From Mycetocola tolaasinivorans (GTDB lineage Bacteria > Actinomycetota > Actinomycetes > Actinomycetales > Microbacteriaceae), in NCBI RefSeq assembly GCF_003667565.1, contig NZ_RCUX01000007.1, positions 150,060 through 214,059 of the forward strand: a stretch of DNA of 64,000 bases. The letters are read 5' to 3'. The translations under genes were made by a program, and so were the position numbers. Below are positions 30,300 to 38,632 of this stretch, piece by piece (the stretch's first letter is position 1; each line of letters opens with the position of its first letter). The notes beneath the pieces were generated by a model that saw only the letters and a list, made by a program, of their open reading frames with translations, did not search any database and had not been told where the DNA came from.

Positions 30300-30334
30300 T
30301 ACCTAACTCTAGGCGATCTTGGGGGGAAACCCAA
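30288..30334 (-). promoter_or_regulatory. Leaderless promoter with DtxR/IdeR-like iron box
   Basis: On the minus strand TTGGGT (30334-30329) and TAGAGT (30311-30306) are 17 bp apart, and the ATG starts 6 nt after the -10 box. TTAGGTAATGCTCAGCTTA (30306-30288) matches the actinobacterial iron-box palindrome at 14 of 19 positions by my count and covers the start codon. Confidence 0.6.
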
Positions 30335-30461
30335 TCCTCGGTTCCAGCCGATTGATCGTCCGTATCCGCCACGTGGGGGACAGCGAAAATCCGCCAAATG
30401 AGGGACGCTTCACGGCCGTGCCGCGCACTAGCCTGGGGTCACAAGACGATTGGAGGGCCCC

Positions 30462-31346
30462 ATGCTGGAGATTCGCGGCATCAATAAATCCTTTGCCACC
30501 CGCCAGGTGCTCACGAACATGAGTTTCACCATTGCGCCCGGCCGGATGACCGGTTTTGTGGGCGGCAACGGCGCCGGAAAAACCACCACGATGCGCATTC
30601 TGCTCGGCGTGCTGGGCTCCGATAGCGGCGAGGTGCTGCTGAATCGATCCCCACTCTCCGAGCAGGATCGCCGCCGCATCGGGTACATGCCGGAGGAGCG
30701 CGGGCTCTATCCGAAGATGAAGGTGGCCGAGCAGATCACCTACTTCGCACGGCTGCACGGCCTCTCCGCGGACGCCGCCAAGCGCAACACCGCGACGCTG
30801 CTGGAGCAGCTGGGCCTCGGGGAGCGCGGCGGTGACACCATCGAGAGCCTGTCGCTCGGAAACCAGCAGCGCGCGCAGATCGCCGCGGCCCTGGTACACG
30901 ATCCGATCGCCCTGGTCCTGGACGAGCCCTTTTCCGGGCTCGACCCGCTCGCGGTGGACGTGGTGCTGGCCGTGCTCAAGGAGCGCGCGCAGGCCGGGGT
31001 TCCGGTGCTGTTTTCCAGTCACCAGCTCGACATCGTGGAGCGCCTCTGCGATGACATCGTGATTATCTCCGGTGGTCAGGTGCGCGCCGCGGGCCCCGCC
31101 CAGAGCCTGCGTGATGCACACCGGGGGAACCGGTTCAGCCTCGATGGCTCCGCCGATGCCGGCTGGGTACGTGAGGTGCCCGGTATCTCGGTTCTGAACT
31201 TTGATGGTGGCCACGTTGAGTTTGATGCGGACACCGCCGAGCGCGCGCAGCTGGTGCTGCGCGGCGCCCTTGAACGCGGCGAGGTTCACGCGTTCACCCC
31301 CGTTCGTCCGTCCCTCGCCCAGATCTACCGGGAGGTAGTCCAGTGA
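30462..31346 (+). CDS. ABC exporter ATP-binding protein (NatA-like)
   Basis: 294 residues from the ATG at 30462, which has GGAGGG upstream. The motifs are Walker A 'GGNGAGKTTTMRIL', a signature 'SLGNQQRAQIAAAL' (LSLGNQQ) and Walker B 'ALVLDEPFSGLDPLA'. It is a soluble ATPase with a C-terminal extension typical of NatA/YhaQ-type exporters. It overlaps the permease gene by 4 nt, so the two make one exporter. Substrate unknown; relatives export sodium or drugs. Confidence 0.92.
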   Translation: MLEIRGINKSFATRQVLTNMSFTIAPGRMTGFVGGNGAGKTTTMRILLGVLGSDSGEVLLNRSPLSEQDRRRIGYMPEERGLYPKMKVAEQITYFARLHGLSADAAKRNTATLLEQLGLGERGGDTIESLSLGNQQRAQIAAALVHDPIALVLDEPFSGLDPLAVDVVLAVLKERAQAGVPVLFSSHQLDIVERLCDDIVIISGGQVRAAGPAQSLRDAHRGNRFSLDGSADAGWVREVPGISVLNFDGGHVEFDADTAERAQLVLRGALERGEVHAFTPVRPSLAQIYREVVQ

Positions 31347-32467
31347 GCACCACACGCCCCACAACCCCCGACGCTCCCTCGGTACTGTCCACCACCTGGC
31401 TGGTGGCCGAGCGCGAGATGACCCAGCGCCTGCGCAGCAAGGCGTTCCTGTTCTCCTCAGCCTCGCTGATCGTGCTGGTTCTGATCGGCGTGCTGCTCAG
31501 CGGGTTCGCCGCCGGTGGTGGATTCTCCGGTGATGAGAAGACCCGGGTGGCCGCCGCGGGCCCGGTGGCCGCCCTGCTGGATACTCAAACCTTCGATGTC
31601 GAGAGCGTCGCCAGTAACGAGGATGCCCGCGCACTCGTGCGTGAGGGCAGTGTCGATGCCGCGGTGATCGCCGAGCAGCCCACCCAGAAAAACCCCACCG
31701 GGGTCACCATCATCGCCCGCGATAAGGCACCGGATGGGCTGAGTGATGCGCTCACCCTGCGCCCGCAGGTGGAACTCCTGAGCGGGGATGGCGTGACCGG
31801 CCCGCTGCGCTTCATCATGGCGCTGGCGTTCGGGTTGATCTTCATGATGTCCGCGGTGACGTTCGGCAGCGTGATCGCCCAGTCGGTGGTCGAGGAGAAG
31901 TCCACCCGGATCGTCGAGATCCTGATGTCCACGATCTCGGTTCGGGTGCTGCTCGCGGGTAAGGTGCTGGGCAACTCGCTGCTGGCCTTTGCGCAGGTTG
32001 CGGCCATTGCGGCCGTCGCGATTGTGGGGCTTTCGGCCACCGGTCAGGACGCGCTGCTGGCCGGGGTGGGTGCGCCGATCATCTGGTTCGTGGTGTTCTT
32101 TATCTTCGGGTTCGTGCTGCTCGCCGCGCTGTTTGCGGGCTTGGCCTCGCTGGTGTCTCGTCAGGAGGACGTGGGCTCGGCGATCACCCCGGTGACGATG
32201 CTGGTCATGATCCCCTATTTCGGAGTTGCCTTCTTCAATGACAACCCGGTGGTTATGTCGGTGCTCAGCTACGTGCCCTTCTCTGCCCCGGTGGGCATGC
32301 CCGTACGCCTGTTCTTCGGCGATGCGCTGTGGTGGGAGCCGCTGGTGTCGCTGGCCATTCTGCTGGTCTCGGTGGTGCTGGTGATCCTGCTGGCGGCCCG
32401 CATCTACCGCGGTTCGCTGCTGCACACGGGTGGCAAGCTCAAGCTGAGTGAGGCGCTGCGCGGCTAG
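31343..32467 (+). CDS. ABC-2 type permease (NatB/YhaP-like)
   Basis: 374 residues. An N-terminal helix ('FSSASLIVLVLIGVLL'), a large extracytoplasmic loop and five or so C-terminal helices ('FIMALAFGLIFMMSAVTFG', 'VVEEKSTRIVEILMSTISVRVLLAGKVLGNSLL') match ABC-2 membrane proteins of the NatB type. The 'EEKSTRIVEIL' coupling region contacts the ATPase. It is translationally coupled to the preceding ATPase gene and followed by a stem-loop terminator. Confidence 0.92.
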   Translation: MSTTRPTTPDAPSVLSTTWLVAEREMTQRLRSKAFLFSSASLIVLVLIGVLLSGFAAGGGFSGDEKTRVAAAGPVAALLDTQTFDVESVASNEDARALVREGSVDAAVIAEQPTQKNPTGVTIIARDKAPDGLSDALTLRPQVELLSGDGVTGPLRFIMALAFGLIFMMSAVTFGSVIAQSVVEEKSTRIVEILMSTISVRVLLAGKVLGNSLLAFAQVAAIAAVAIVGLSATGQDALLAGVGAPIIWFVVFFIFGFVLLAALFAGLASLVSRQEDVGSAITPVTMLVMIPYFGVAFFNDNPVVMSVLSYVPFSAPVGMPVRLFFGDALWWEPLVSLAILLVSVVLVILLAARIYRGSLLHTGGKLKLSEALRG

Positions 32468-32480
32468 AGTCGCGCGCGAG

Positions 32481-32514
32481 AGTGGCGGTGTGCCCCCGGG
32501 GCACCGCCACTTTT
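32481..32514 (+). terminator. Terminator after the ABC exporter
   Basis: AGTGGCGGTG pairs with CACCGCCACT around a GC-rich loop, followed by TTTTG. Confidence 0.8.
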
Positions 32515-32559
32515 GTCTTCCCGTGGCGAGCCCGGCAAAAATCGTGATTGCATAGGAGT

Positions 32560-33633
32560 ATGACCTCCCCTCTGCACGATGCGTCCGTCCGTCACTTTGC
32601 CTCCGATAACTACGCGGGGGCCCACCCCGAGGTGCTGGCCGCCCTGGTCGCGGCCAACGGCGGACACCAGTCCGCCTACGGGGATGACGTGTACACCGCG
32701 CGCTTGGCCGAGGTGTTCCGCGGCCACTTCGGCGACCGGGCGCAGGCTTTTCCCGTCTTCAACGGCACCGGCGCGAACGTCCTCAGCCTGCAGTCGGTCG
32801 TGCCGCGCTGGGGGGCCGTGATCACGGCGGCTTCGGCACACATCAACACCGATGAGTGCGGCGCACCCGAACGCGTGGGCGGCCTCAAGTTGCTGCCCGT
32901 CGCGACCCCGGACGGCAAGCTCACCCCCGAGCTCATCGCCACCGAGGCCTATGGTTTTGGCGACGTACACCGGGCCGAACCGCACGCGGTGTCGATCACG
33001 CAGTCCACCGAGTTTGGCACGCTGTACACCCCCGAGGAGATCGGGGCCATTGTCGAGTTTGCCCACTCCAAGGGCCTCGCCGTGCACCTGGACGGTGCCC
33101 GGATCGCCAACGCGGCCGCCGCACTGAACCTGCCACTGCGCGCCTTCACCACCGATGTCGGGGTCGACGTGGTGTCCTTCGGTGGCACCAAGAACGGCGT
33201 GGTGTTTGGGGAGGCCGTGCTCGTGCTGAACCCCGAGCGCGCCCACGGCGTGGACTACCTGCGCAAGATGAACATGCAGCTCGCCTCGAAGCTGCGCTTC
33301 GTGTCGGCCCAGCTGGTCGCGCTGCTCGAGGGCGATCTGTGGCTGCGCGGTGCCGCCCACGCCAATGCGATGGCCGCGCGCCTGCGCGCAGGGCTGGAGG
33401 CGAAGATCGCCGCCGGCGAGATTTCCGGGTTGTCGTTCGCCCAGGAAACCCAGGTCAACGCGATCTTTGCGGCCCTGCCCGCGGCCGCGGCCGATAGGGT
33501 GCGCGAGTCCTTCCGCTTCTACGACTGGGATGCCTCGCTCGAGCAGGTGCGCTGGATGACCGCGTTCGACACCACCGAGGCCGATGTGGACGCCTTCATC
33601 GCGGCCATCGCCGAGGCGCTGCCCGCCCGCTAA
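32560..33633 (+). CDS. ltaE: Low-specificity L-threonine aldolase
   Basis: 357 residues from the ATG at 32560, with AGGAG close upstream. 'HFASDNYAGAHPEVLAALVAAN' at the N-terminus, 'NGTGANVLSLQSV' and the PLP lysine in 'VSFGGTKNGVVFGEAV' match beta-eliminating-lyase/threonine aldolases, which cleave threonine to glycine and acetaldehyde. It is flanked by terminators and so is a single-gene unit. Other beta-hydroxy amino acids may be substrates. Confidence 0.92.
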   Translation: MTSPLHDASVRHFASDNYAGAHPEVLAALVAANGGHQSAYGDDVYTARLAEVFRGHFGDRAQAFPVFNGTGANVLSLQSVVPRWGAVITAASAHINTDECGAPERVGGLKLLPVATPDGKLTPELIATEAYGFGDVHRAEPHAVSITQSTEFGTLYTPEEIGAIVEFAHSKGLAVHLDGARIANAAAALNLPLRAFTTDVGVDVVSFGGTKNGVVFGEAVLVLNPERAHGVDYLRKMNMQLASKLRFVSAQLVALLEGDLWLRGAAHANAMAARLRAGLEAKIAAGEISGLSFAQETQVNAIFAALPAAAADRVRESFRFYDWDASLEQVRWMTAFDTTEADVDAFIAAIAEALPAR

Positions 33634-33651
33634 TTCCGCGGTCTAGCCGCG

Positions 33652-33679
33652 CAAAAGCCCCGCCTCGGCGGGGCTTTTG
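33652..33679. terminator. Terminator between ltaE and the TetR gene
   Basis: CAAAAGCCCCGCC-TC-GGCGGGGCTTTTG is a perfect stem with A and T ends, usable in both directions by the convergent genes. Confidence 0.9.
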
Positions 33680-33701
33680 TGTTGTGCCCGGTGTCCGGCG
33701 T

Positions 33702-34355
33702 TCAGCGGGCGTTTGCGCTGCCGGCGACGAGGGCATTACGGGCGTCGACGAGGCGGGTATGGGTGTCGGCGAGCGTTTCGCGGTCGCTGTCATCGACCTG
33801 TTGGACCCAGCTGTCGAACGCGGTGCGCAGGGTGAAGGTGGCCAGGTGTACGGCGATCCAGGCCTCGCTGGCACCTCCGGGGAGCGGGTAGCGGGCGGCG
33901 ATCTCGGCGGCCAGGGCGCGATCGTTTTCGTCCTCGTAGCGCAGTGATGCGGCGCGCAGGCTGCCGTTTTCAAGCATCAGGGTGCGCACGCGGATGAGCT
34001 GGCGGTGAACCGCGCCGCCGTACTGTTCGAGCTCGACCAAAACCGCGTGGAATGCGCCCTCGATCTGGGGGAGGAGCGGCTTTTCGGGGGTAAGGGACGT
34101 CAGGAGGTCACGCATGACGGGGCCAAAGACCGGCTGGCCGTCTACCGCGGCGGCCTCCTTGGAGGGGAAGTAGCGAAAGAAGGTGCGTACCGAGATCCCC
34201 GCGGCGGCGGCGATATCGGCGACGGTGGTGTGCTCCACGCCGCGGGTCTCGAAGAGGTCGAGGGTGGCATCGCCGATGGCCGCGCTGGTTTCGAGCCGGC
34301 GGCGTTCGCGCAGGTCGAGCCCGGGGGAGTCCGGGGTGGGAAAAAGTGGGGTCAC
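33702..34355 (-). CDS. TetR-family regulator of the efflux cluster
   Basis: 217 residues from a GTG with AAGGAG upstream. The N-terminal helix-turn-helix 'GVEHTTVADIAAAAGISVRTFFRYFPSKEAAA' is typical of TetR proteins (the FFRYF variant). It is divergent from an MFS drug-type exporter and probably represses it. An imperfect inverted repeat in the shared promoter region (34383-34404) is the candidate operator. Ligand unknown. Confidence 0.9.
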   Translation of the reverse strand: MTPLFPTPDSPGLDLRERRRLETSAAIGDATLDLFETRGVEHTTVADIAAAAGISVRTFFRYFPSKEAAAVDGQPVFGPVMRDLLTSLTPEKPLLPQIEGAFHAVLVELEQYGGAVHRQLIRVRTLMLENGSLRAASLRYEDENDRALAAEIAARYPLPGGASEAWIAVHLATFTLRTAFDSWVQQVDDSDRETLADTHTRLVDARNALVAGSANAR

Positions 34356-34382
34356 GATGCTCCTTGCTTGGAATTAGCTTAG

Positions 34383-34404
34383 CGCAGCATATTGGCATCT
34401 TGCG
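34383..34404. promoter_or_regulatory. Imperfect inverted repeat between TetR and MFS genes
   Basis: CGCAGCAT-ATTGGC-ATCTTGCG is an inverted repeat with 6 of 8 arm positions paired. It overlaps a TTGACG -35-like box on the minus strand, so it is a possible TetR operator. Confidence 0.35.
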
Positions 34405-34457
34405 TCAACATGGCACAGTGTGACACGGTTAACTCACCAACACCGAAGGACTCCCCC

Positions 34458-35924
34458 ATGACCGCAACCCCGCGCGCCCAAACCGCGCACCAAGAATCGA
34501 CAAGATCGGCCGTCTCCGCGGTAAATCCGCGCCCCATCATCGCGCTGCTGCTCATCGCGGCGTTCGTGATGATCCTCAACGAAACCATCATGGGTGTGGC
34601 GCTGCCGCACCTCATGCGCGACTTCGCGATCGACGCGGGCACCGCGCAATGGCTCGCCACCGGCTTCATGCTCACCATGGCAGTGGTCATTCCTACCAGT
34701 GGCTACCTGCTCAATCGCTTCCCGCTGCGCGGCCTCGCGATCACCGCGATCGCGGTGTTTACCGCGGGCACGCTGCTGGCGGCCCTCGCCCCGAGCTTCG
34801 CCGTGCTGCTGGCCGCGCGCGTCCTGCAGGCGGTGGGCACCGCCCTGATGACCCCGCTGCTCAGCACCACCATCCTGAACGTGGTGCCGGCGGAAAAGCG
34901 TGGCCGCACCATGGGTGGCATCGCCATTGTGATGGCGGCCGCTCCGGCCATCGGCCCCACGGTGTCCGGCCTGATCCTGAACAACCTGAGCTGGCGCTGG
35001 ATGTTCTGGTTTGTGCTGCCCATCGCCGCCGCCACCCTCGTTGCGGCCATCCTCAAGATGCGCAACCTCACCGAGCGCCGCCCCGCGAGCCTCGACATTC
35101 TCTCGACCGTGCTGTCCGCGTTTGGGTTCGCCGGCCTCATCTACGGCATCAGCAGCCTCGGCGAGGTGGCGACCGGCCACACGGGAGTTCCCCCGCTGGT
35201 TCCGCTCGGCGTGGGAGTTGTTGCCCTCGCGCTGTTCATCTGGCGTCAGCTCGTGCTGCAGCGCACCGATTCGGCCCTGCTTGATCTGCGCACCTTCACC
35301 AACCGCTCGTTCACCGTCTCGGTGATCCTGGTGTTCTTCAGCATGCTCGCGCTGTTTGGGGCACTGATCGTACTGCCGCTGTTTGTGCAGAACGTGCTCG
35401 GTCTCACCGCACTGCAGACCGGCCTGATGATGCTCCCGGGCGGTCTCGTCATGGGGGTCTTTGCGCCGCTCTCCGGCGCGATCGCGGACCGCTTTGGCCC
35501 GCGCTGGATCGTGCTGTTTGGCACCGTGATCTCCTCGCTCGCGCTGTGGCTGTTCGCCGGCACGGTGGGGGCCGAAACCAAGACCTGGCACATCGTGCTC
35601 CTGCTCATGCTGCTCAACTCCGGCCTCGGATTCACGCTGACTCCGCTGCTGTCCACCGCGCTCGGCGGGCTGCGCCCGTCGCTGTACGCGCACGGCAGCG
35701 CGACCGTCAATACCCTGCAGCAGGTGGCCGGGGCCACCGGCACCGCCCTGTTCATCACGCTGATGACAAATGAGACCACTCGGCACCTGACCTCGGGCGA
35801 GAACCCGCTCGTTGCGGGGGCCGCTGGAGCGCATGCGGCGTTCACCTGGGGCGCGATCCTGTCGCTCCTGGCGATCGTGCTCGCGCTGTTTGTTCGTAAC
35901 CCACACACGGAGGAATCGAAATGA
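34458..35924 (+). CDS. MFS multidrug exporter, DHA2 (EmrB/QacA) family
   Basis: 488 residues from the ATG at 34458, with AAGGA upstream. It has about 14 membrane segments. Motif A-like 'GYLLNRFPLRGLAI' and motif C 'VMAAAPAIGPTVSGLILNNLSWRWMFW' are those of drug:H+ antiporters. It probably exports a toxic compound. The last 4 nt overlap the SDR gene, so efflux and a reductase are co-expressed, under the divergent TetR (inference). Confidence 0.92.
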   Translation: MTATPRAQTAHQESTRSAVSAVNPRPIIALLLIAAFVMILNETIMGVALPHLMRDFAIDAGTAQWLATGFMLTMAVVIPTSGYLLNRFPLRGLAITAIAVFTAGTLLAALAPSFAVLLAARVLQAVGTALMTPLLSTTILNVVPAEKRGRTMGGIAIVMAAAPAIGPTVSGLILNNLSWRWMFWFVLPIAAATLVAAILKMRNLTERRPASLDILSTVLSAFGFAGLIYGISSLGEVATGHTGVPPLVPLGVGVVALALFIWRQLVLQRTDSALLDLRTFTNRSFTVSVILVFFSMLALFGALIVLPLFVQNVLGLTALQTGLMMLPGGLVMGVFAPLSGAIADRFGPRWIVLFGTVISSLALWLFAGTVGAETKTWHIVLLLMLLNSGLGFTLTPLLSTALGGLRPSLYAHGSATVNTLQQVAGATGTALFITLMTNETTRHLTSGENPLVAGAAGAHAAFTWGAILSLLAIVLALFVRNPHTEESK

Positions 35925-36664
35925 AGCTAGACGGCAAGGTTGCCATTATTACCGGCGGGGCGGGCGGCATCGGCCGCGGTCTGACACGGGTGTTTGTGCG
36001 CGAGGGCGCGCAGGTGCTGTTCGTCGACACCAACCTCGAGGCTGGGCGTGAGCTTGAGGCCGAGCTCGGGGAGAACGCGGTGTTCCACCACCGGGACCTC
36101 TCCACCGAGGGCGCCGCGGAGGCCATTCGTGAGGCCGCGGTGATCGCGTTTGGGCGGGTGGACATACTCGTCAACAACGCCAACCGCTCGACCCCCGCGC
36201 CGCTGCTTGAGACCACCCCGGAAATCTGGGCCCAGGCCTTCGGGTCGGCGTTCACCCCCACCCAGCGGCTGATGATGGTCTGCCACGACCTGCTCGCCCG
36301 CTCGGGCGGATCGATCATCAACTTCGCCTCGGGGGCTGGGCTCACCGGCAGCCCCACCCAGGGAGCCTACGCGGCGGCGAAGGAGGCGATCCGCGGGGTA
36401 TCCCGCGTGGCCGCAAACGAGTGGGGTCCCGAGGGCATTCGCGTCAACGTGGTGTGCCCCTACGCGCTGACCGAGGGCGTGCAGTGGTGGACGGAAAACT
36501 ATCCGGAACAGGCCGCGGCCGCACTCGCGAGTGTGCCGCTCGGCCGCATCGGCGACGTGGAAAAGGACATCGCCCCGGTGGTGGTGTTCCTCGCGAGCGA
36601 TGATTCCGGCTACATCACCGGCCAGACCATCATGATCGATGGCGGCGGGCTGATGGTGAGGTAG
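35921..36664 (+). CDS. Short-chain dehydrogenase/reductase
   Basis: 247 residues. 'AIITGGAGGIGRGL' binds the cofactor, 'LVNNANRS' is the NNAG-type motif, and the catalytic Ser and Tyr-x3-Lys are in 'FASGAGLTGSPTQGAYAAAKEA'. The Asp in 'FVDTN' after strand 2 suggests NAD(H) preference. It is coupled by a 4-nt overlap to the exporter and may modify the exported compound, or simply share regulation. Confidence 0.9.
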   Translation: MKLDGKVAIITGGAGGIGRGLTRVFVREGAQVLFVDTNLEAGRELEAELGENAVFHHRDLSTEGAAEAIREAAVIAFGRVDILVNNANRSTPAPLLETTPEIWAQAFGSAFTPTQRLMMVCHDLLARSGGSIINFASGAGLTGSPTQGAYAAAKEAIRGVSRVAANEWGPEGIRVNVVCPYALTEGVQWWTENYPEQAAAALASVPLGRIGDVEKDIAPVVVFLASDDSGYITGQTIMIDGGGLMVR

Positions 36665-36691
36665 CCGCTGCGCCCGCACTGCGCGAGCGCG

Positions 36692-36719
36692 TGCCGCCGG
36701 GAGCCTTTCCCCGGCGGCA
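36692..36719. terminator. Stem-loop between the SDR and CGNR genes
   Basis: TGCCGCCGGG and CCCGGCGGCA-type arms pair around a T-containing loop between two convergent genes. It lacks a long T tract. Confidence 0.6.
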
Positions 36720-36726
36720 TTCGCGG

Positions 36727-37425
36727 TTAGGCGGAGTCTGTGGATTCTGCCGCGGATTCTGCCGCGTTGCGCTTGCGGTAGGCGCGCATGTTGACCTGGG
36801 CGGCAGGGCCTGTGGGTTCTGCCGCGTTGCGCTTGCGGTAGGCGCGCATGTTGACCTGGGCGGCAGGGCCTGTGGGTTCTGCCGCGTTGCGCTTGCGGTA
36901 GGCGCGCATGTTGACCTGGGCGGCGCAGCCGGGGCCGCAGTACAGCCCCGATCCGTTGCGGGTGTTGTCGCGGAATCCGAGATGGCAGGTGTGGTTGCCG
37001 CAGGTTTTGAAGCGCACCCACTCGCGCGGATTGGCCGCCACGGTCGCGACGTGCGCGAGGAGCGTGCCGATACCGCCGGCCATGCCGGACTGGGTGCCTA
37101 CGAGCACCATTCCGGTGGGGGTGAGGCGGGGCATGAGCGGGTGCACCGCGGCGATGCGTTCGATCGCGGCGGTTGCGGGCGCGGTATCGGTGTCTTTCGC
37201 CGGATGCAGGTGGGCGGCGAGGAGGGCGCTGAGGGCGTCGCGGAGTTCGCGTACGGTCCAGACATCAGCCTCGGACACCGGGGTGCCGACGGGAATGAGC
37301 CCGGCGCTGGTAAACCAGTCGGCGGTACCCGCGGGGTCGGTGAACTGTTCGTGCGCGTGTGCGCCCGCCCGCGTGCTCACGAAATCCACGACGAGCGCGC
37401 CCGTATCGCGCGTTTCGACTGCCAT
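36727..37425 (-). CDS. CGNR zinc-finger regulator with duplicated C-terminal segment
   Basis: 232 residues. The N-terminal ABATE-like domain (to about residue 145) precedes a zinc finger with 'KTCGNHTCHLGF' (C-x4-C) and 'GLYCGPGCAAQVNMRAYRKR' (C-x3-C). The family's CGNR tetrad is CAAQ here. The 20-residue block AAQVNMRAYRKRNAAEPTGP then repeats almost three times, so the protein carries two extra copies of the post-finger basic helix. TATGCT lies 6 nt before the ATG, indicating a leaderless start. It is divergent from an alcohol dehydrogenase and may regulate it. Confidence 0.85.
   Translation of the reverse strand: MAVETRDTGALVVDFVSTRAGAHAHEQFTDPAGTADWFTSAGLIPVGTPVSEADVWTVRELRDALSALLAAHLHPAKDTDTAPATAAIERIAAVHPLMPRLTPTGMVLVGTQSGMAGGIGTLLAHVATVAANPREWVRFKTCGNHTCHLGFRDNTRNGSGLYCGPGCAAQVNMRAYRKRNAAEPTGPAAQVNMRAYRKRNAAEPTGPAAQVNMRAYRKRNAAESAAESTDSA
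36757..36924 (-). repeat. 60-bp tandem repeat, 2.8 copies, inside the CGNR gene
   Basis: Bases 36781-36840 and 36841-36900 are identical over all 60 positions, and matching sequence extends from 36757 to 36924. The period is in frame (20 codons). The lack of any difference shows a very recent duplication or continuing copy-number change. Confidence 0.97.
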
Positions 37426-37442
37426 AGCGGGAGCATATCAGG

Positions 37443-37521
37443 TTATTCGCTAAAACGATTTACCCAAAACGAATTCACTCTCACAATGTTTAAGTTATTG
37501 TTAAACAGCTTTAGCCAATAA
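37443..37521. promoter_or_regulatory. Nested inverted repeats in the AT-rich CGNR/alcohol dehydrogenase gap
   Basis: TGTTTAA-N7-TTAAACA (37487-37507) is a perfect inverted repeat. Around it, TTATTCGCTAAA (37443-37454) and TTTAGCCAATAA (37510-37521) are complementary at 11 of 12 positions. The gap is strikingly AT-rich compared with the rest of the window. These look like operators of a regulator acting on one or both divergent genes. Confidence 0.55.
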
Positions 37522-37540
37522 CTCATCACAAAGGATTACC

Positions 37541-38563
37541 GTGTCTTCTGAAACCCGCACCTACCGCGCCGTCGCCGTGGCGGCCGATGGCTCCCTCGCG
37601 CTCGTCGAGCGCCCGATGACCGAGCCCGCCGCGGGCCAGGTCCGCCTGCGCGTGGAGGCCTGTGGTATCTGTCACACCGATGCCGCGAGCGTGCACGCCC
37701 ACCCCGAAACCGAGCCGGGAATCGTGCCGGGTCACGAGGTAGTGGGCATCATCGACGCCCTCGGTGATGGAGTATCCGGCTGGGCACTCGGCGACCGCGT
37801 GGGCGTGGGCTTCCTCGGCGGCCACTGCGGTGCCTGCGCGGCCTGCCGCCGCGGCGACTTCATGCACTGCGCCGACCAGCCGCTGACCGGCCTGACCGTG
37901 GACGGCGGATACGCCGAGTTCATGATCGCCCGCGCCTCGGGCCTCGTCGCCATCCCCGAGTCGCTGGAATCCGCCAGTGCCGCACCCCTGCTGTGTGCGG
38001 GCGTGACCACCTACAACGCCATCGTGAACGGGGGCGTGCGCCCCGGTGCTACCGTGGCGATCCAGGGCATCGGCGGGCTCGGCCACCTGGGCGTGCAGTA
38101 TGCACACCACATGGGAATGCGCACCGTCGCGATCGGCCGGGGCACCGCCAAGGCGGAGTTTGCGCGCGAGCTCGGGGCCGACCACTACGTGGACGCGCAG
38201 GACCCGGCGGCCGCCGTCGCCGAGCTGAACGCGCTGGGCGGCGCCGACCTCATTGTCGCCACGGCCTCCTCGGGCGCATCGTCCTCGGCGCTCATCGCCG
38301 GGCTGGCGACCAACGGCACGCTCATGGTGGTGGGTGCCTCCTCGGATCCGGTGGCCGTCTCGACCTCGGACCTCGTGATGCGCGGCATTCAGGTGCGCGG
38401 CTCACTCACCGGCCGCCCGATCGAGAACGAGGACAACCTCGCGTTTGTGGCCCAGCACGGCGTGCGCCCGCTCATCGAGCAGGCGCCGCTCGCCGAGACC
38501 GCGGCCGCCTACGAGCGCATGCTCTCCGGTGCCGCCCGCTTCCGGATGGTGCTGGTGCCGTAG
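37541..38563 (+). CDS. Zinc-dependent alcohol dehydrogenase
   Basis: 340 residues from a GTG with AAAGGA upstream. Catalytic zinc ligands are in 'EACGICHTDAASVHA' and 'VPGHEVVG'. The structural zinc site is the four-Cys lobe in 'GGHCGACAACRRGDFMHC', and the NAD motif is 'GIGGLGHLGVQYA'. It belongs to the propanol-preferring/AdhA-like medium-chain family and oxidises short alcohols or reduces aldehydes. It lies divergent from a CGNR regulator behind an AT-rich operator region and ends at a strong terminator. Confidence 0.92.
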   Translation: MSSETRTYRAVAVAADGSLALVERPMTEPAAGQVRLRVEACGICHTDAASVHAHPETEPGIVPGHEVVGIIDALGDGVSGWALGDRVGVGFLGGHCGACAACRRGDFMHCADQPLTGLTVDGGYAEFMIARASGLVAIPESLESASAAPLLCAGVTTYNAIVNGGVRPGATVAIQGIGGLGHLGVQYAHHMGMRTVAIGRGTAKAEFARELGADHYVDAQDPAAAVAELNALGGADLIVATASSGASSSALIAGLATNGTLMVVGASSDPVAVSTSDLVMRGIQVRGSLTGRPIENEDNLAFVAQHGVRPLIEQAPLAETAAAYERMLSGAARFRMVLVP

Positions 38564-38572
38564 CGCACAGGC

Positions 38573-38617
38573 AAAAAACCGGTGGCCCCGAGCAATGCGC
38601 GGGGCCACCGGTTTTTT
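38573..38617. terminator. Bidirectional terminator after the alcohol dehydrogenase
   Basis: AAAAAACCGGTGGCCCC pairs with GGGGCCACCGGTTTTTT around an 11-nt loop. It is an ideal intrinsic terminator for both convergent genes. Confidence 0.93.
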
Positions 38618-38632
38618 ACGCGGGGCGCGGGA

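Noticed and set aside
36757..36924. Possible CRISPR array
   Set aside because: The 60-bp units are contiguous with no spacers and are in frame within a CGNR gene.
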